The notes below the pieces were generated by a model. It searched no databases, was not told the DNA's origin, and saw only the letters and a program-made list of their open reading frames with translations. From NCBI GenBank assembly GCA_963707695.1, contig CAVPQY010000005.1, positions 103,419-167,418 on the forward strand: a stretch of 64,000 nt of DNA, given 5' to 3'. Made by a program: the position numbers and the translations under genes. Shown piece by piece: positions 8,370 to 19,028 of the stretch. The DNA comes from JAOPZW01 sp963707695. Lineage in GTDB: Bacteria; Actinomycetota; Thermoleophilia; Solirubrobacterales; Solirubrobacteraceae. Position 1 is the first letter of the stretch. Every line of letters begins with the position of its first letter.

Positions 8370-9075
8370 ACCCGGAGACGGTGCGCAGCTCGGTCTGCCA
8401 GCGCGTCCCGGTGCCCTGGCGGCCGGACGTGTCGAAGCGCAGCCCCGCGACGGTCATGAAGGCGTGGCCGGCGTTGGCGAAGATCGTCACCCAGCGCCCG
8501 GGGCCGGGCCTCCCCCACCGGGCGAGCGCGGTGGAGTCCATCGGCTGGTCCACGAGGCCGGCTGTCGCGAGCGCGAACGAGACCGACCCCGAGCAGTCGT
8601 AGGCGGTGTCGATCCACGTCTCGCCGGCCAGGCGGCCGTGGCCGCCGCCGTAGACGTAGGGCTTGCGGGCGACCTCGTTGCCGCCGCGGATGATGTCGGC
8701 CACCCGCGCGGGCGCGCCCGGGGGCACCGTGGCCAGGCCGTCGGCGCGGACGCTGGCCGCGTCGACGAGGGCCTGCGTGGAGGCGCTCCCGCTCACCCCC
8801 AGGGCGCGACGCAGCTCGCGCGCGACCTCGGCGTCGGACGGCGCGCCGGCCGGAGGGACGGACGGCGCCTGCGCCACGGGCGTGGCCGGCCCGCTCGCGG
8901 CCCGCGGGCGCTCGGAGGCGTACGCCGACGGGTCGGGCGGGGGCAGCGCCGGGGCGCCCGTGGGCCAGGCCCGCAGGGCGGCCGACGGGCCGGAGCCCGA
9001 CCCCTCCTGCGCGCAGCCCGAGGCGGCCGCCGCGAGGGCCAGCAGCACGACGGGCAACAGGACGACGCGCGCCAC
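8341..9075 (-). CDS. NlpC/P60-like cell-wall lipoprotein
   Basis: A 244-residue protein starting at GTG 9075 with a lipoprotein signal (VVLLPVVLLALAAAASGC, lipobox ending in cysteine 19). A proline-rich spacer follows. The C-terminal domain has the NlpC/P60 order: YVYGGGHG, then the putative catalytic cysteine in YDCSGSVSFAL, then the histidine in NAGHAFMTV. Members cut peptidoglycan peptide cross-links outside the cell; here the exact bond is unknown. The frame is open upstream of 9075, but the signal peptide fixes the start. It overlaps the M28 gene tail to tail. Confidence 0.78.
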   Translation of the reverse strand: MARVVLLPVVLLALAAAASGCAQEGSGSGPSAALRAWPTGAPALPPPDPSAYASERPRAASGPATPVAQAPSVPPAGAPSDAEVARELRRALGVSGSASTQALVDAASVRADGLATVPPGAPARVADIIRGGNEVARKPYVYGGGHGRLAGETWIDTAYDCSGSVSFALATAGLVDQPMDSTALARWGRPGPGRWVTIFANAGHAFMTVAGLRFDTSGRQGTGTRWQTELRTVSGFTVRHPPGL

Positions 9076-9133
9076 GTGGGCAGGATGCCACGCCTCGGCG
9101 GTTGTCCCGCCCGTGCGGGGGTAGCGCCTGCCC

Positions 9134-10534
9134 ATGACCGCGCAAGACAAGCTCCTGCAGTACCTGAGCGAGGCCCACGCCCTCGAGGGTGCGCTCGTGC
9201 AGACCCTGACCGTGCACATCGCCGTCACCCCCGACGGGGCGTATCGCGACGTCCTCGAGCGTCACCTCCGGGAGACCCGTGACCAGGCGCAGGCGATCGA
9301 GCAGCGCCTCGGCGAGCTCGGCGTCACCCGCAACCCCTTCGCCCTCGGCCTCGGCATCCTCGAGGCCGTCATCGGCCAGGCCGTGGCCTTCGGCAAGGCG
9401 CCGCTGGATCTCGTGCGCGGCAGCGGCGGCGAGGAGAAGCTGCTGAAGAACGCCAAGGACGAGATCGCCTCGGAGGCGCTCGAGATCGCCACGTACGACG
9501 GTCTCGAGGCGCTGGCGGAGGCGGTCGGCGACTCCCGGACGGCCGACCTCGCCCGCCGCCACCGCGCCCAGGAGGAGCGGGCGCTGCAGCAGCTCCGCGA
9601 GCTCATCCCGTCGCTGACGGAGGCCGTCGTGGCGTCCGACGTCCTCGGGATCGACACGTACGACGCGTCGGCGACCGGGGCGGCCGACGCCGCGCGCGCC
9701 GTCGCCCGCACCACGCGCGACAAGGCGGGCGACGCGGCCCAGGCCGTCGAGGACACCGCATCGGACGCCACCTCGACGGCGCGCCGGACGGCGAGCCGCG
9801 CGCGCAGCGCCGCGCGCCGCACCACGTCGGGCTCGAGCTCGTCGCGGTCGCGCAGCGGCAGCGGCTCGTCGAGTCGCAGCACGTCGCGCGGCTCGGGCTC
9901 GCGCAGCTCGGGCGCCCGCAGCTCGGGCTCGCGCAGCACCGGCTCCCGGTCGGGCGGCTCGGCCTCGCGGGCCTCGTCGAGCGGCTCGTCGTCGCGCAGC
10001 ACCCCGGCGCGCAGCTCCGGATCGTCGTCGCGGGCCGCCGGCTCGCGCAGCAGTGGCTCGTCCTCGCGGGCCAGCGGGTCGTCGTCGCGCAGCGGCGGGT
10101 CGAGCTCGCGGGCCAGCGGGTCGTCGTCGCGGGCCAGCGGGTCGTCGTCGCGCAGCGGCTCGTCCTCGCGGGCCAGCGGGTCGTCGTCGCGCAGCGGCTC
10201 GGGCTCGCGGAGCGGCGGCTCGTCGTCGCGGAGCAGCGGCTCGGGCTCGCGGAGCGGCGGCTCGTCCGCGCGGGCCAGCGGGTCGTCCTCGCGCGCCAGC
10301 GGGTCGTCGTCGCGCGGCAGCGGCTCGGGCTCGCGGAGCGGCGGCTCGTCCTCGCGCGGCAGCGGCTCGTCCGCGCGCAGCGGCGGCTCCGCCTCCCCGA
10401 GCACGGGCTCCTCGTCGGGCACGTCGTCCGGCTCGACGGGCACGTCCGGGTCGTCGGGCGCGTCGCGCGGCGGCTCCTCGTCGTCGGGTGGCTCGGGCGC
10501 CGGCACCAACGGGGCGTCGTCCTCGGGCTCGTAG
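9134..10534 (+). CDS. Ferritin-like (DUF892-like) protein with long Ser/Arg/Gly-rich tail
   Basis: The first 170 residues form a four-helix ferritin-like unit: KLLQYLSEAHALEGALVQTL, then YRDVLERHLRETRDQAQAIE, then helices around EIASEALEIATYDGLEALAEA and ARRHRAQEERALQQLRELI. This is the YciE/DUF892 pattern of stress-linked proteins. Residues 170-225 are an Ala/Arg helix-like linker (AADAARAVARTTRDKAGDAAQ). From about 232 to 466 it is low-complexity Ser, Gly and Arg built on units such as GSSSRASGSSSRSG. The tail comes from an 18-nt-like DNA repeat. It is followed by a strong terminator. The role of the tail is unknown; nucleic-acid binding or condensation is possible. Confidence 0.75.
   Translation: MTAQDKLLQYLSEAHALEGALVQTLTVHIAVTPDGAYRDVLERHLRETRDQAQAIEQRLGELGVTRNPFALGLGILEAVIGQAVAFGKAPLDLVRGSGGEEKLLKNAKDEIASEALEIATYDGLEALAEAVGDSRTADLARRHRAQEERALQQLRELIPSLTEAVVASDVLGIDTYDASATGAADAARAVARTTRDKAGDAAQAVEDTASDATSTARRTASRARSAARRTTSGSSSSRSRSGSGSSSRSTSRGSGSRSSGARSSGSRSTGSRSGGSASRASSSGSSSRSTPARSSGSSSRAAGSRSSGSSSRASGSSSRSGGSSSRASGSSSRASGSSSRSGSSSRASGSSSRSGSGSRSGGSSSRSSGSGSRSGGSSARASGSSSRASGSSSRGSGSGSRSGGSSSRGSGSSARSGGSASPSTGSSSGTSSGSTGTSGSSGASRGGSSSSGGSGAGTNGASSSGS
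10053..10390 (+). repeat. Imperfect short tandem repeats coding the SR-rich tail
   Basis: Units near 18-24 nt such as AGCGGGTCGTCGTCGCGG and AGCGGCTCGTCCTCGCGG recur back to back, in frame, encoding SGSSSR-like peptide units. Unit changes are almost all in-frame substitutions or whole-codon steps, consistent with slippage or recombination under selection for the reading frame. Confidence 0.7.
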
Positions 10535-10557
10535 CACCGGAATCCGGTCTGAACTCG

Positions 10558-10587
10558 GTCCGCCGGCGCCCTGGGGTGCCGGCGGAC
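10558..10587 (+). terminator. Hairpin terminator after the SR-tail gene
   Basis: A 13-bp stem (GTCCGCCGGCGCC with GGTGCCGGCGGAC, one G-U pair) and a CTGG loop lie 24 bp after the stop codon. No T-tract follows, as is usual in high-GC actinobacteria. Confidence 0.65.
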
Positions 10588-10657
10588 GCCGTTCGGGCAC
10601 GGTCCGCGTCGGGACGGCCGTGCTTGGGCGGCCACCGCGACCGGGCAGCCACCTCCC

Positions 10658-11074
10658 ATGGCCCACGACACCCGCAGCGCGCCGGGCGACGTGCTCGTCG
10701 CCCTCGATCCGCGGCCGGAGGCGGGGCGGCGCGCGCGTCAGGCGCTCGTCGACGCGGGCTTGGCGGAGGACATCGCGCACGCCGTCGACCTGCTCTCGAC
10801 CGAGCTCGTGGCCAACGCCGTGCGCCACGCCGACATCCCCGAGGGCGGCCAGATCATGTTCTTCGCCCACCTCGAAGGGGACTTCGCCCGCGTCGAGGTC
10901 GCCGACCCCGGCGCCGGGTTCGACCCCGACGCCGTCGATCACGGGTTCGGCCTGCGCCTGGTCGACAAGGTCGCCAGCGCCTGGGGCGTGGACGCCACGA
11001 AGGGGTGCCGGGTCTGGTTCGAGGTCGACCGGCGGACGCGGAAGTTCCGCCGCGCCGTCGGCGCCGCGCCCTAG
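10658..11074 (+). CDS. RsbW-like ATP-binding protein (anti-sigma/serine kinase type)
   Basis: A 138-residue single-domain protein of the HATPase_c_2 family. The N-box is seen as STELVANAVRHA (about residues 47-58), the G1 box as VADPGAGFD, and the G2 box as HGFGLRLVDKVA. The conserved Trp/Val core (ASAWGVD, GCRVWFEVD) completes the fold. Relatives act as anti-sigma factors or kinases of anti-anti-sigma partners in stress signalling, in the cytoplasm. No sigma factor or STAS-domain partner is adjacent, so its target is unknown. ATG 10658 matches the family length. Confidence 0.85.
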   Translation: MAHDTRSAPGDVLVALDPRPEAGRRARQALVDAGLAEDIAHAVDLLSTELVANAVRHADIPEGGQIMFFAHLEGDFARVEVADPGAGFDPDAVDHGFGLRLVDKVASAWGVDATKGCRVWFEVDRRTRKFRRAVGAAP

Positions 11075-11084
11075 CGGGCCCGCC

Positions 11085-11546
11085 TCACCAGCCCGCCGTC
11101 CCGGGGCCGCCCTTGAACGGCCCCCGCAGGTCGGCGGTGACCCAGCCGCCGTAGAAGTCGCCGGCCTGCGCCTGGACGCGCTCGTCGTCGAGCCAGCAGG
11201 CGTCCATGCGGCCGGGGTAGAACGCGACGTGGTCGCGCAGCGCCGCGTAGCCGGGCGCCGGGTCGCGGTAGGTCCACGCCCCCGCCGGGACGCTCCGGCC
11301 GCCGGCGGCGACGTCCAGGGCGGTCGCGACGCCCTTGAACTCGCAGAAGGTCCGCCCCCGCGCCTCGCGCAGGACGCCGTCGAGGACGTCGTCCGCCGGG
11401 AGGTAGAGGACCGGCGGATGGCTCGTCTCGAGGACGCGCAGGGCCCGGGACGAGTCGGCGACCACGACGCCGCCGAGCTCGACGCGTGCGCGCCTGACGG
11501 CGGGCTCGACTCGGGGTGGTCGCGGGAAGTCCCAGACGCTCTCCAT
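11085..11546 (-). CDS. DUF427 domain protein
   Basis: The 153-residue protein matches the DUF427 pattern: ARVELGGVVVADSSRALRVLE, then HPPVLYLPADDV, then FCEFKGVATALDV and AWTYRDPAPGY, closing with DRERVQAQ-like DDERVQAQAGDFYGGW. The family has a small beta-rich fold of unknown biochemical role and is common in actinobacteria. ATG 11546 gives the usual N-terminus (ESVWDFPRPPRVEP). It is divergent from the DsbA-like gene, with 56 bp between starts, and tail-to-tail with the RsbW-like gene. Confidence 0.85.
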   Translation of the reverse strand: MESVWDFPRPPRVEPAVRRARVELGGVVVADSSRALRVLETSHPPVLYLPADDVLDGVLREARGRTFCEFKGVATALDVAAGGRSVPAGAWTYRDPAPGYAALRDHVAFYPGRMDACWLDDERVQAQAGDFYGGWVTADLRGPFKGGPGTAGW

Positions 11547-11602
11547 GACCGCTGCTACGGCGCCGGGGCCGCCGCGGCTCGTCGCTGCCACAATGTGGCC
11601 CC

Positions 11603-12409
11603 ATGAGCACCCCGACGAAGCGCGAGCGGCGGGAGACCGCGCGTCAGGCCCGCCTCGACCGCGAGGCGGCGGAGGCCGCGGCGGCGCGCCGCAAGCGGCG
11701 CACCTACCAGCTCCTCGCGGCCCTCGGCGCCGCTGCGGTCCTCGTCGTGGTCGCGGTGCTCATCAGCACGAGTGGCGGGGACAAGAGCAAGAACGCCTCG
11801 AGCGGCGGCGGCCTGGCCGGCCTCTCCGAGACGAAGGCCATGCTCAGCGACGTGCCGCAGAGCGGCGACACGCTCGGCAAGCCGACCGCCCCGGTGACGA
11901 TCTACGAGTTCGCCGACCTCCAGTGCCCGTTCTGCGCCGAGTTCGCCAAGAACAACCTGCCGCTCCTGGTCCGCGACTACGTCGCGACGGGCAAGGCGAA
12001 GCTCGTCTATCAGGACATGGCCTTCATCGGTCCCGACTCGGAGACCGCGGCGGCCGCGGCCGAGGCGGCCGCGCAGCAGGACAAGCTCCATTACTTCACC
12101 AACCTCATGTACTGGAACCAGGGCGAGGAGAACTCGGGGTACGTCACCGACGCCTTCATCACGAAGCTCTACAACGCGATCCCCGGCCTCGACGTGGCCA
12201 AGGCCAACGCCGCGCGCAAGCGGCCGCCCGCGACGCAGGCCTTCGAGGAGCCGCGCACCCTGTCCAAGCAGTACGGCGTGTCGTCGACGCCGACCTTCGT
12301 CGCGGGCCCCACCGGCGGGACGCTGAAGACGCTCAACGCGTCCGGGTCCGACTACAGCTCGATCAAGAAGGCGCTCGACCCGATCGTCGCCGCCGCCCCG
12401 CAGAGTTGA
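11603..12409 (+). CDS. Membrane-anchored DsbA-family thiol-disulfide oxidoreductase
   Basis: A 268-residue protein with a charged cytoplasmic start (TKRERRETARQARLDREA), one membrane helix (QLLAALGAAAVLVVVAVLI, about residues 36-54) and an outer thioredoxin-fold domain. The redox motif is CPFC at C108-C111, preceded by YEFADLQ. The cis-proline loop is visible as SSTPTFVAG. Family role: oxidation or isomerisation of disulfides in exported proteins. It lies 93 bp ahead of the aconitase gene but is probably a separate unit. No DsbB or VKOR partner is in the window. Confidence 0.88.
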   Translation: MSTPTKRERRETARQARLDREAAEAAAARRKRRTYQLLAALGAAAVLVVVAVLISTSGGDKSKNASSGGGLAGLSETKAMLSDVPQSGDTLGKPTAPVTIYEFADLQCPFCAEFAKNNLPLLVRDYVATGKAKLVYQDMAFIGPDSETAAAAAEAAAQQDKLHYFTNLMYWNQGEENSGYVTDAFITKLYNAIPGLDVAKANAARKRPPATQAFEEPRTLSKQYGVSSTPTFVAGPTGGTLKTLNASGSDYSSIKKALDPIVAAAPQS

Positions 12410-12502
12410 CGTCCGGGCGGCCGCGGTGGATCGCCGGAACGCGCGCGGGACCGCTCGCCGCACGCGTCGCCTCTCGTTCCCACCCCCTCGCCCAGGAGAC
12501 CC

Positions 12503-15354
<2,852 letters not shown>

Positions 15355-15358
<4 letters not shown>

Positions 15359-16503
15359 CCGACGTCCTGATCGTCGGCGACACGCTGCGCTCCCCCGAGC
15401 TGCGTCACGAGCTGCCGATCGCGATCGGCGACCCGTTCCTCTACGCCGAGCACGACGGGCGCCGGATCGTGCTCACCAACGTCCTGGAGGCCGACCGGCT
15501 CGCGGCGGCGGCCCCGGACGTCGACCGCCTCCTCGGTGAGGAGCTGGGCCGGGGCGAGCTCATCGCCCAGGGCCTCCCGCGCCACGAGGTGGAGCTCGAG
15601 GTCCTCGCGCGCGCGGTCGAGCGCGTGGGCGTGCGGTCGGCACTCGTCCCGCCCGGCTTCCCGGTCGCGGTCGCCGACCTGCTGCGCGCCCGAGGTGTCG
15701 AGCTGGACGTCGACCACGAGGGGTTCGACCTGCGCCGCCGCCGCAAGACCGAGGCCGAGCTCGCCGGGATCCGCCGGGCCACCGAGGCCGGGCTGGCGTC
15801 GCTCGCCGAGGCGGCCCGCGTCCTGCGCGAGGCGCACCCGCGCGACGGCGTCCTGGAGTGGGAGGGCGAGGCGCTCACCTCCGAGCGCCTGCGCGCGCGG
15901 CTGGCCGAGCTCTGCGCGCGCCTGGGCGCGACGCTGCCCCCCGACGTCATCGTCGCCACGATGGGCCCCGGCGACGCGATCGGGCACGAGTCCGGGTCCG
16001 GCCCCCTGAAGCCCGACACGCCGATCTGCTTCGACCTGTGGCCGCAGGACGACGCCTCCGGCTGCTGGACGGACATGACGCGCACCTTCGTCGTGGGCGA
16101 GGTCAGCGACGCCGTCGGCGACCTGCACCGGCTCGTCCGCGAGGCGCACGAGCGCTCCCTGGAGCAGCTGCGGGCAGGTGCCGTGGCGGAGGCGTCCTAC
16201 GACGCGGCGTGCGACGTCTTCGAGGCGGCCGGCCACCCGACGCAGCGCACGGCCAGACCGGGCGAGCCGCTGACCCACGGCTTCTACTTCAGCCTCGGGC
16301 ACGGCGTCGGCCTCGAGGTCCACGAGGCGCCGCTGCTGAGCCGCAGGGTCGCGACGGAGCTCGTCGCCGGCGACGTGCTGGCGGTCGAGCCGGGGCTCGT
16401 CGTCCCGGGCCTGGGCGGGATGCGCGTGGAGGACCTCGTGCTCGTCGGCGACGACGGCGCCGAGAACCTCACCGGCGCCGCGCCGGACGACCTGCGCCCC
16501 TAG
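15355..16503 (+). CDS. M24-family Xaa-Pro peptidase
   Basis: A 382-residue cytoplasmic metallopeptidase with the pita-bread fold. The creatinase-like N-terminal domain covers about residues 1-130 and the catalytic domain the rest. Candidate metal ligands in order are the aspartates in CFDLWPQDD and CWTDMTRTF, the histidine in LGHGVGLEVHEAP, and the glutamates in LAVEPGLV and MRVEDLVL. Members cleave Xaa-Pro bonds. The GTG start overlaps the acnA stop as GTGA, so the two genes are translationally coupled. Confidence 0.85.
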
Positions 16504-16570
16504 CGCGGCGCGGCGAGCCGCGGCCCGGCCGCCGGGCGTCGGCCGTCAGCCGCCGGCCGCCGGCCCGCGC

Positions 16571-16960
16571 CTAGCCCTGCTTGCGCGCGATCGCCTTCGC
16601 GAGCTCGGTCTTCGTCATCCGCGAGCGGCCGCGCACGCCGGCCCGCCGGGCCCGCTCGTAGAGCTCCTGCTTGGAGTTGCCCACGACGTCGACGCCGCCG
16701 TAGGTCTCCTTGGGGGCGTCGCGGGCGCGCCGGCCGCCCTGCTCGGCCTGCGGGTCAGAGGGCCCCTTGCGGTCCTTGAGCTCCCAGTGGTCGCCGCGCT
16801 TCTCGGCGACGTGCTTGACCGCGGCGAAGGCGGTGCGGTGCGCGCGCTCCTCGGAGTCGTACTCCTCGTGGGCGCTGTCGAGGGTCTCGCTGTACGTGCG
16901 CTGGACCTTGGCCGGGGACCGCTTGATCGTCCCCGGGAGGTCCTCCTTCTTCGTCGGCAT
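16571..16960 (-). CDS. ChaB-family protein with Rho-N-like C-terminus
   Basis: The 129-residue protein begins with the ChaB domain (DLPGTIKRSPAKVQRTYSET, then AHEEYDSEERAHRTAFAAVKH and a W in HWELK). A charged linker leads to a C-terminal SAP/Rho-N-like helical unit (NSKQELYERARRAGVRG, then SRMTKTELAKAIARKQ) that may bind nucleic acid. ChaB was named with a cation transporter in E. coli, but its function is unclear. This gene lies tail-to-tail with the M24 gene and just after the lone receiver gene on the same strand, 9 bp apart. Confidence 0.85.
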   Translation of the reverse strand: MPTKKEDLPGTIKRSPAKVQRTYSETLDSAHEEYDSEERAHRTAFAAVKHVAEKRGDHWELKDRKGPSDPQAEQGGRRARDAPKETYGGVDVVGNSKQELYERARRAGVRGRSRMTKTELAKAIARKQG

Positions 16961-16969
16961 GCTCCCGGG

Positions 16970-17356
16970 CTACCCGTCCGCACCAGGCGCGATCCGGCGC
17001 GCCGCGAGGCGCACGGTGTCGAAGAGCGCATCGACGTCGGCGGACTTGATCACGGCCGCGAACGCCCCCGCGGCGCGGGCCGCGTCGGCCAGCCCGTCGT
17101 CGTCGACCGCGGTGTAGACGACGACCTGCGGGGGGTCCGGCTCGGCCCGCAGCGTGTGGCACAGGGCCAGGCCGTCCTCGTCGCCCAGCCGGCGGTCGAG
17201 GACGACGACGTCGGGCCGGGTGCGGCGCAGGAGGCGCAGCGTCTCGTCGCCGTCGGCGGCGGCGCCCACCGGGATGAAGCCCGGCTCAGCGCGCAGGACC
17301 GCCTCGAGCCCCGCCCGCAGCACGGGGTGGTCGTCGACCACGAGGACCCGGATCAC
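16970..17356 (-). CDS. Stand-alone response-regulator receiver protein
   Basis: A 128-residue receiver domain without an output domain. Visible landmarks are the acidic pocket VVDDHP, the phospho-acceptor aspartate in VVVLDRRLGDEDG, the conserved T in VYTAVDD, and the lysine in AVIKSADVD. The GTG at 17356 has a GAAGGA ribosome site; the open frame continues upstream but without family similarity. It starts head to head with the sigma factor gene 141 bp away, so it might take part in the same stress response. It probably acts by protein-protein contact. Confidence 0.8.
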   Translation of the reverse strand: MIRVLVVDDHPVLRAGLEAVLRAEPGFIPVGAAADGDETLRLLRRTRPDVVVLDRRLGDEDGLALCHTLRAEPDPPQVVVYTAVDDDGLADAARAAGAFAAVIKSADVDALFDTVRLAARRIAPGADG

Positions 17357-17496
17357 GGCGTGATCCTTCCAGGTCGCCCGTGCCGGCCGGGTACGGCCAG
17401 CCCCCGGCGCAGAGCGGCGGCGCGCCGCGCCGACGTGGCGTGCCGCCGCTCCAGCGCGCGTGCGCCACATCCAAGCGACCGCCGTAGCGCGTACAG

Positions 17497-18165
17497 ATGC
17501 CCGAGATGCCGAGCGAGGCCCTCATGTCGCCCCCCAGGTCGTCGCACACCCTGCCGTCCGCCCGGCTCGCCGCCGTCCCCGGCCGTGAGGACGCGGTGCC
17601 GGCCCGCCGCCCCGACCGGGCCGAGCGCCGCCTGGCCGCGCGCCTGCGCGCGGGGGACCCGGACGCGCTCGCGGGGGTCTACGAGCGCTGCGCCGCGGCG
17701 ACCTTCGGCTTCCTCGTGCGCCTGATCGGCGATCGCGCCGCCGCGGAGGACGTCCAGCAGCAGGTGTTCACCGAGGTCTGGCGCCGCGGCGCCGAGTACG
17801 ACCCGGCCCGCGCCGGGCTCCTGACCTGGGTCATGACGATCGCCCGCAGCCGTGGCATCGACCATCTGCGCCGGCGCGTGCCCGAGCCGACCGACCCGCA
17901 TGGCCCGCTCGCCCAGGCCGAGGCCGACCACACCGCGCCGCTCGAGGCGGACCGGCTGCTCGACCGCTGGCGGATGGCCGCCCACCTGCAGCGCATCCCG
18001 TCCGAGGAACGCCACCTGCTGCGGCTCCGCTTCTACGACGGGCTCACGCAGGCCGAGATCGCGGAGGCGACCGGGATCGCCCTGGGCACCGTCAAGACGC
18101 GGATGGTCCGCGGGCTGGCGCGGTTGCGCGACCTGCTCGAGGCGGAGGAGGGTCCGGCGGCGTGA
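17497..18165 (+). CDS. ECF-family RNA polymerase sigma factor
   Basis: A 222-residue sigma-70 factor of the extracytoplasmic type. Region 2 spans about residues 50-115 (DALAGVYERCAAATFGFLVRL, then AEDVQQQVFTEVWRR and TWVMTIARSRGIDHLRRR). Region 4 is near the end (LRLRFYDGLTQAEIAEATG, then GTVKTRMVRGLARLRDLL). The order and linker fit the SigK-like group. An ATG at 17524 would be an equally plausible start. Its stop overlaps the GTG of the anti-sigma gene, the usual arrangement of a sigma factor with its inhibitor. Confidence 0.9.
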   Translation: MPEMPSEALMSPPRSSHTLPSARLAAVPGREDAVPARRPDRAERRLAARLRAGDPDALAGVYERCAAATFGFLVRLIGDRAAAEDVQQQVFTEVWRRGAEYDPARAGLLTWVMTIARSRGIDHLRRRVPEPTDPHGPLAQAEADHTAPLEADRLLDRWRMAAHLQRIPSEERHLLRLRFYDGLTQAEIAEATGIALGTVKTRMVRGLARLRDLLEAEEGPAA

Positions 18166-18929
18166 CCCGCGAGCCCGACCTGGTCGCGTACGTCACGGGC
18201 GAGCTGCCCGCCGACCAGGCGGCCGCCCTGGAGCGCCGCGAGCGCGACGACCCCGCCTTCGCCGCCGAGGTGGCGGCGCTGCGGCGCGTCGTGGTGCGGC
18301 TCGCCGACGTCGAGGCGGAGGGCTGGGCGCCGGCGTCGCCGCCGCCCCTGACGGTGGACCTGGACCCCTCCACGCGCGAGCCCGCCGCGCGCGAGCCCGC
18401 CGCTCCTCGCGGTCGCCTCGCCGCCCTGGGCGCCCGGCTCCTCGGCCGAGCCCCCGGCCGGCCTGTCGTGCTGCGCCCGGGCCTCGCCGCGGGCCTGGCC
18501 GCCGTGCTGCTGCTCGTGGGCGCGGGCGCGGGCGCCGTCGTGCGCGGCGGCGGCGACGATGGCGCCGGCCGCCCGCCGGCCGCGGCCGCACCGCCGGCCC
18601 GGACCGTCGTGGCGCTGCACACCGTGGGCGAGGGCCCGCCGGGCGCCGGCGCGGAGGCGGCCATGGCGGCGGGCCGCATGACGCTGGACGTCCACGGCCT
18701 GCGGCGCACCGCCCAGGGGGCCTTCTACGAGGTCTGGCTCCTGCGCACGCCCGAGCACCTCGTGAGCCTCGGCACCTTCAGGGTCGACGCCGCGGGGCGC
18801 GCGACGGTCATGCTGCCGGTCTCCGTCGACCCGCACCGCTTCCCGGTCGTCGACGTGTCGGTCGAGCCGGCGAACGGCGACCCGGCCCACTCGGCGCGCT
18901 CCGTGCTGCGCTCGGCGCCCATCACCTAG
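18162..18929 (+). CDS. RskA-type anti-sigma factor
   Basis: A 255-residue membrane protein. The N-terminus is the cytoplasmic sigma-binding unit (LVAYVTGELPADQAAALERR). A single membrane helix lies around residues 107-127 (LAAGLAAVLLLVGAGAGAVV). The outer C-terminal half is the RskA domain (YEVWLLRTPEHLVSLGTFRVD, then VSVDPHRFPVVDVSVEPANGD). It should hold the upstream sigma factor at the membrane until released. The start codon overlaps the sigma factor stop (GTGA), showing co-translation. Confidence 0.9.
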   Translation: MTREPDLVAYVTGELPADQAAALERRERDDPAFAAEVAALRRVVVRLADVEAEGWAPASPPPLTVDLDPSTREPAAREPAAPRGRLAALGARLLGRAPGRPVVLRPGLAAGLAAVLLLVGAGAGAVVRGGGDDGAGRPPAAAAPPARTVVALHTVGEGPPGAGAEAAMAAGRMTLDVHGLRRTAQGAFYEVWLLRTPEHLVSLGTFRVDAAGRATVMLPVSVDPHRFPVVDVSVEPANGDPAHSARSVLRSAPIT

Positions 18930-19028
18930 GGGACTGAGATCGGCCGGGATGTCCCCCGGCGGGTTGCGCGCGGCCGCGATGGGGCGCACGCTCGCGATGC
19001 ACCACCTGCCTGACCGCCGGGAGACCCC

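Noticed and set aside
10053..11606. Plus-strand frame with an Arg-Gly-Pro-rich repetitive product over the SR-tail region
   Set aside because: It is an out-of-frame reading of the repeat DNA and runs through the RsbW-like and DUF427 genes. The in-frame gene has a real N-terminal domain.
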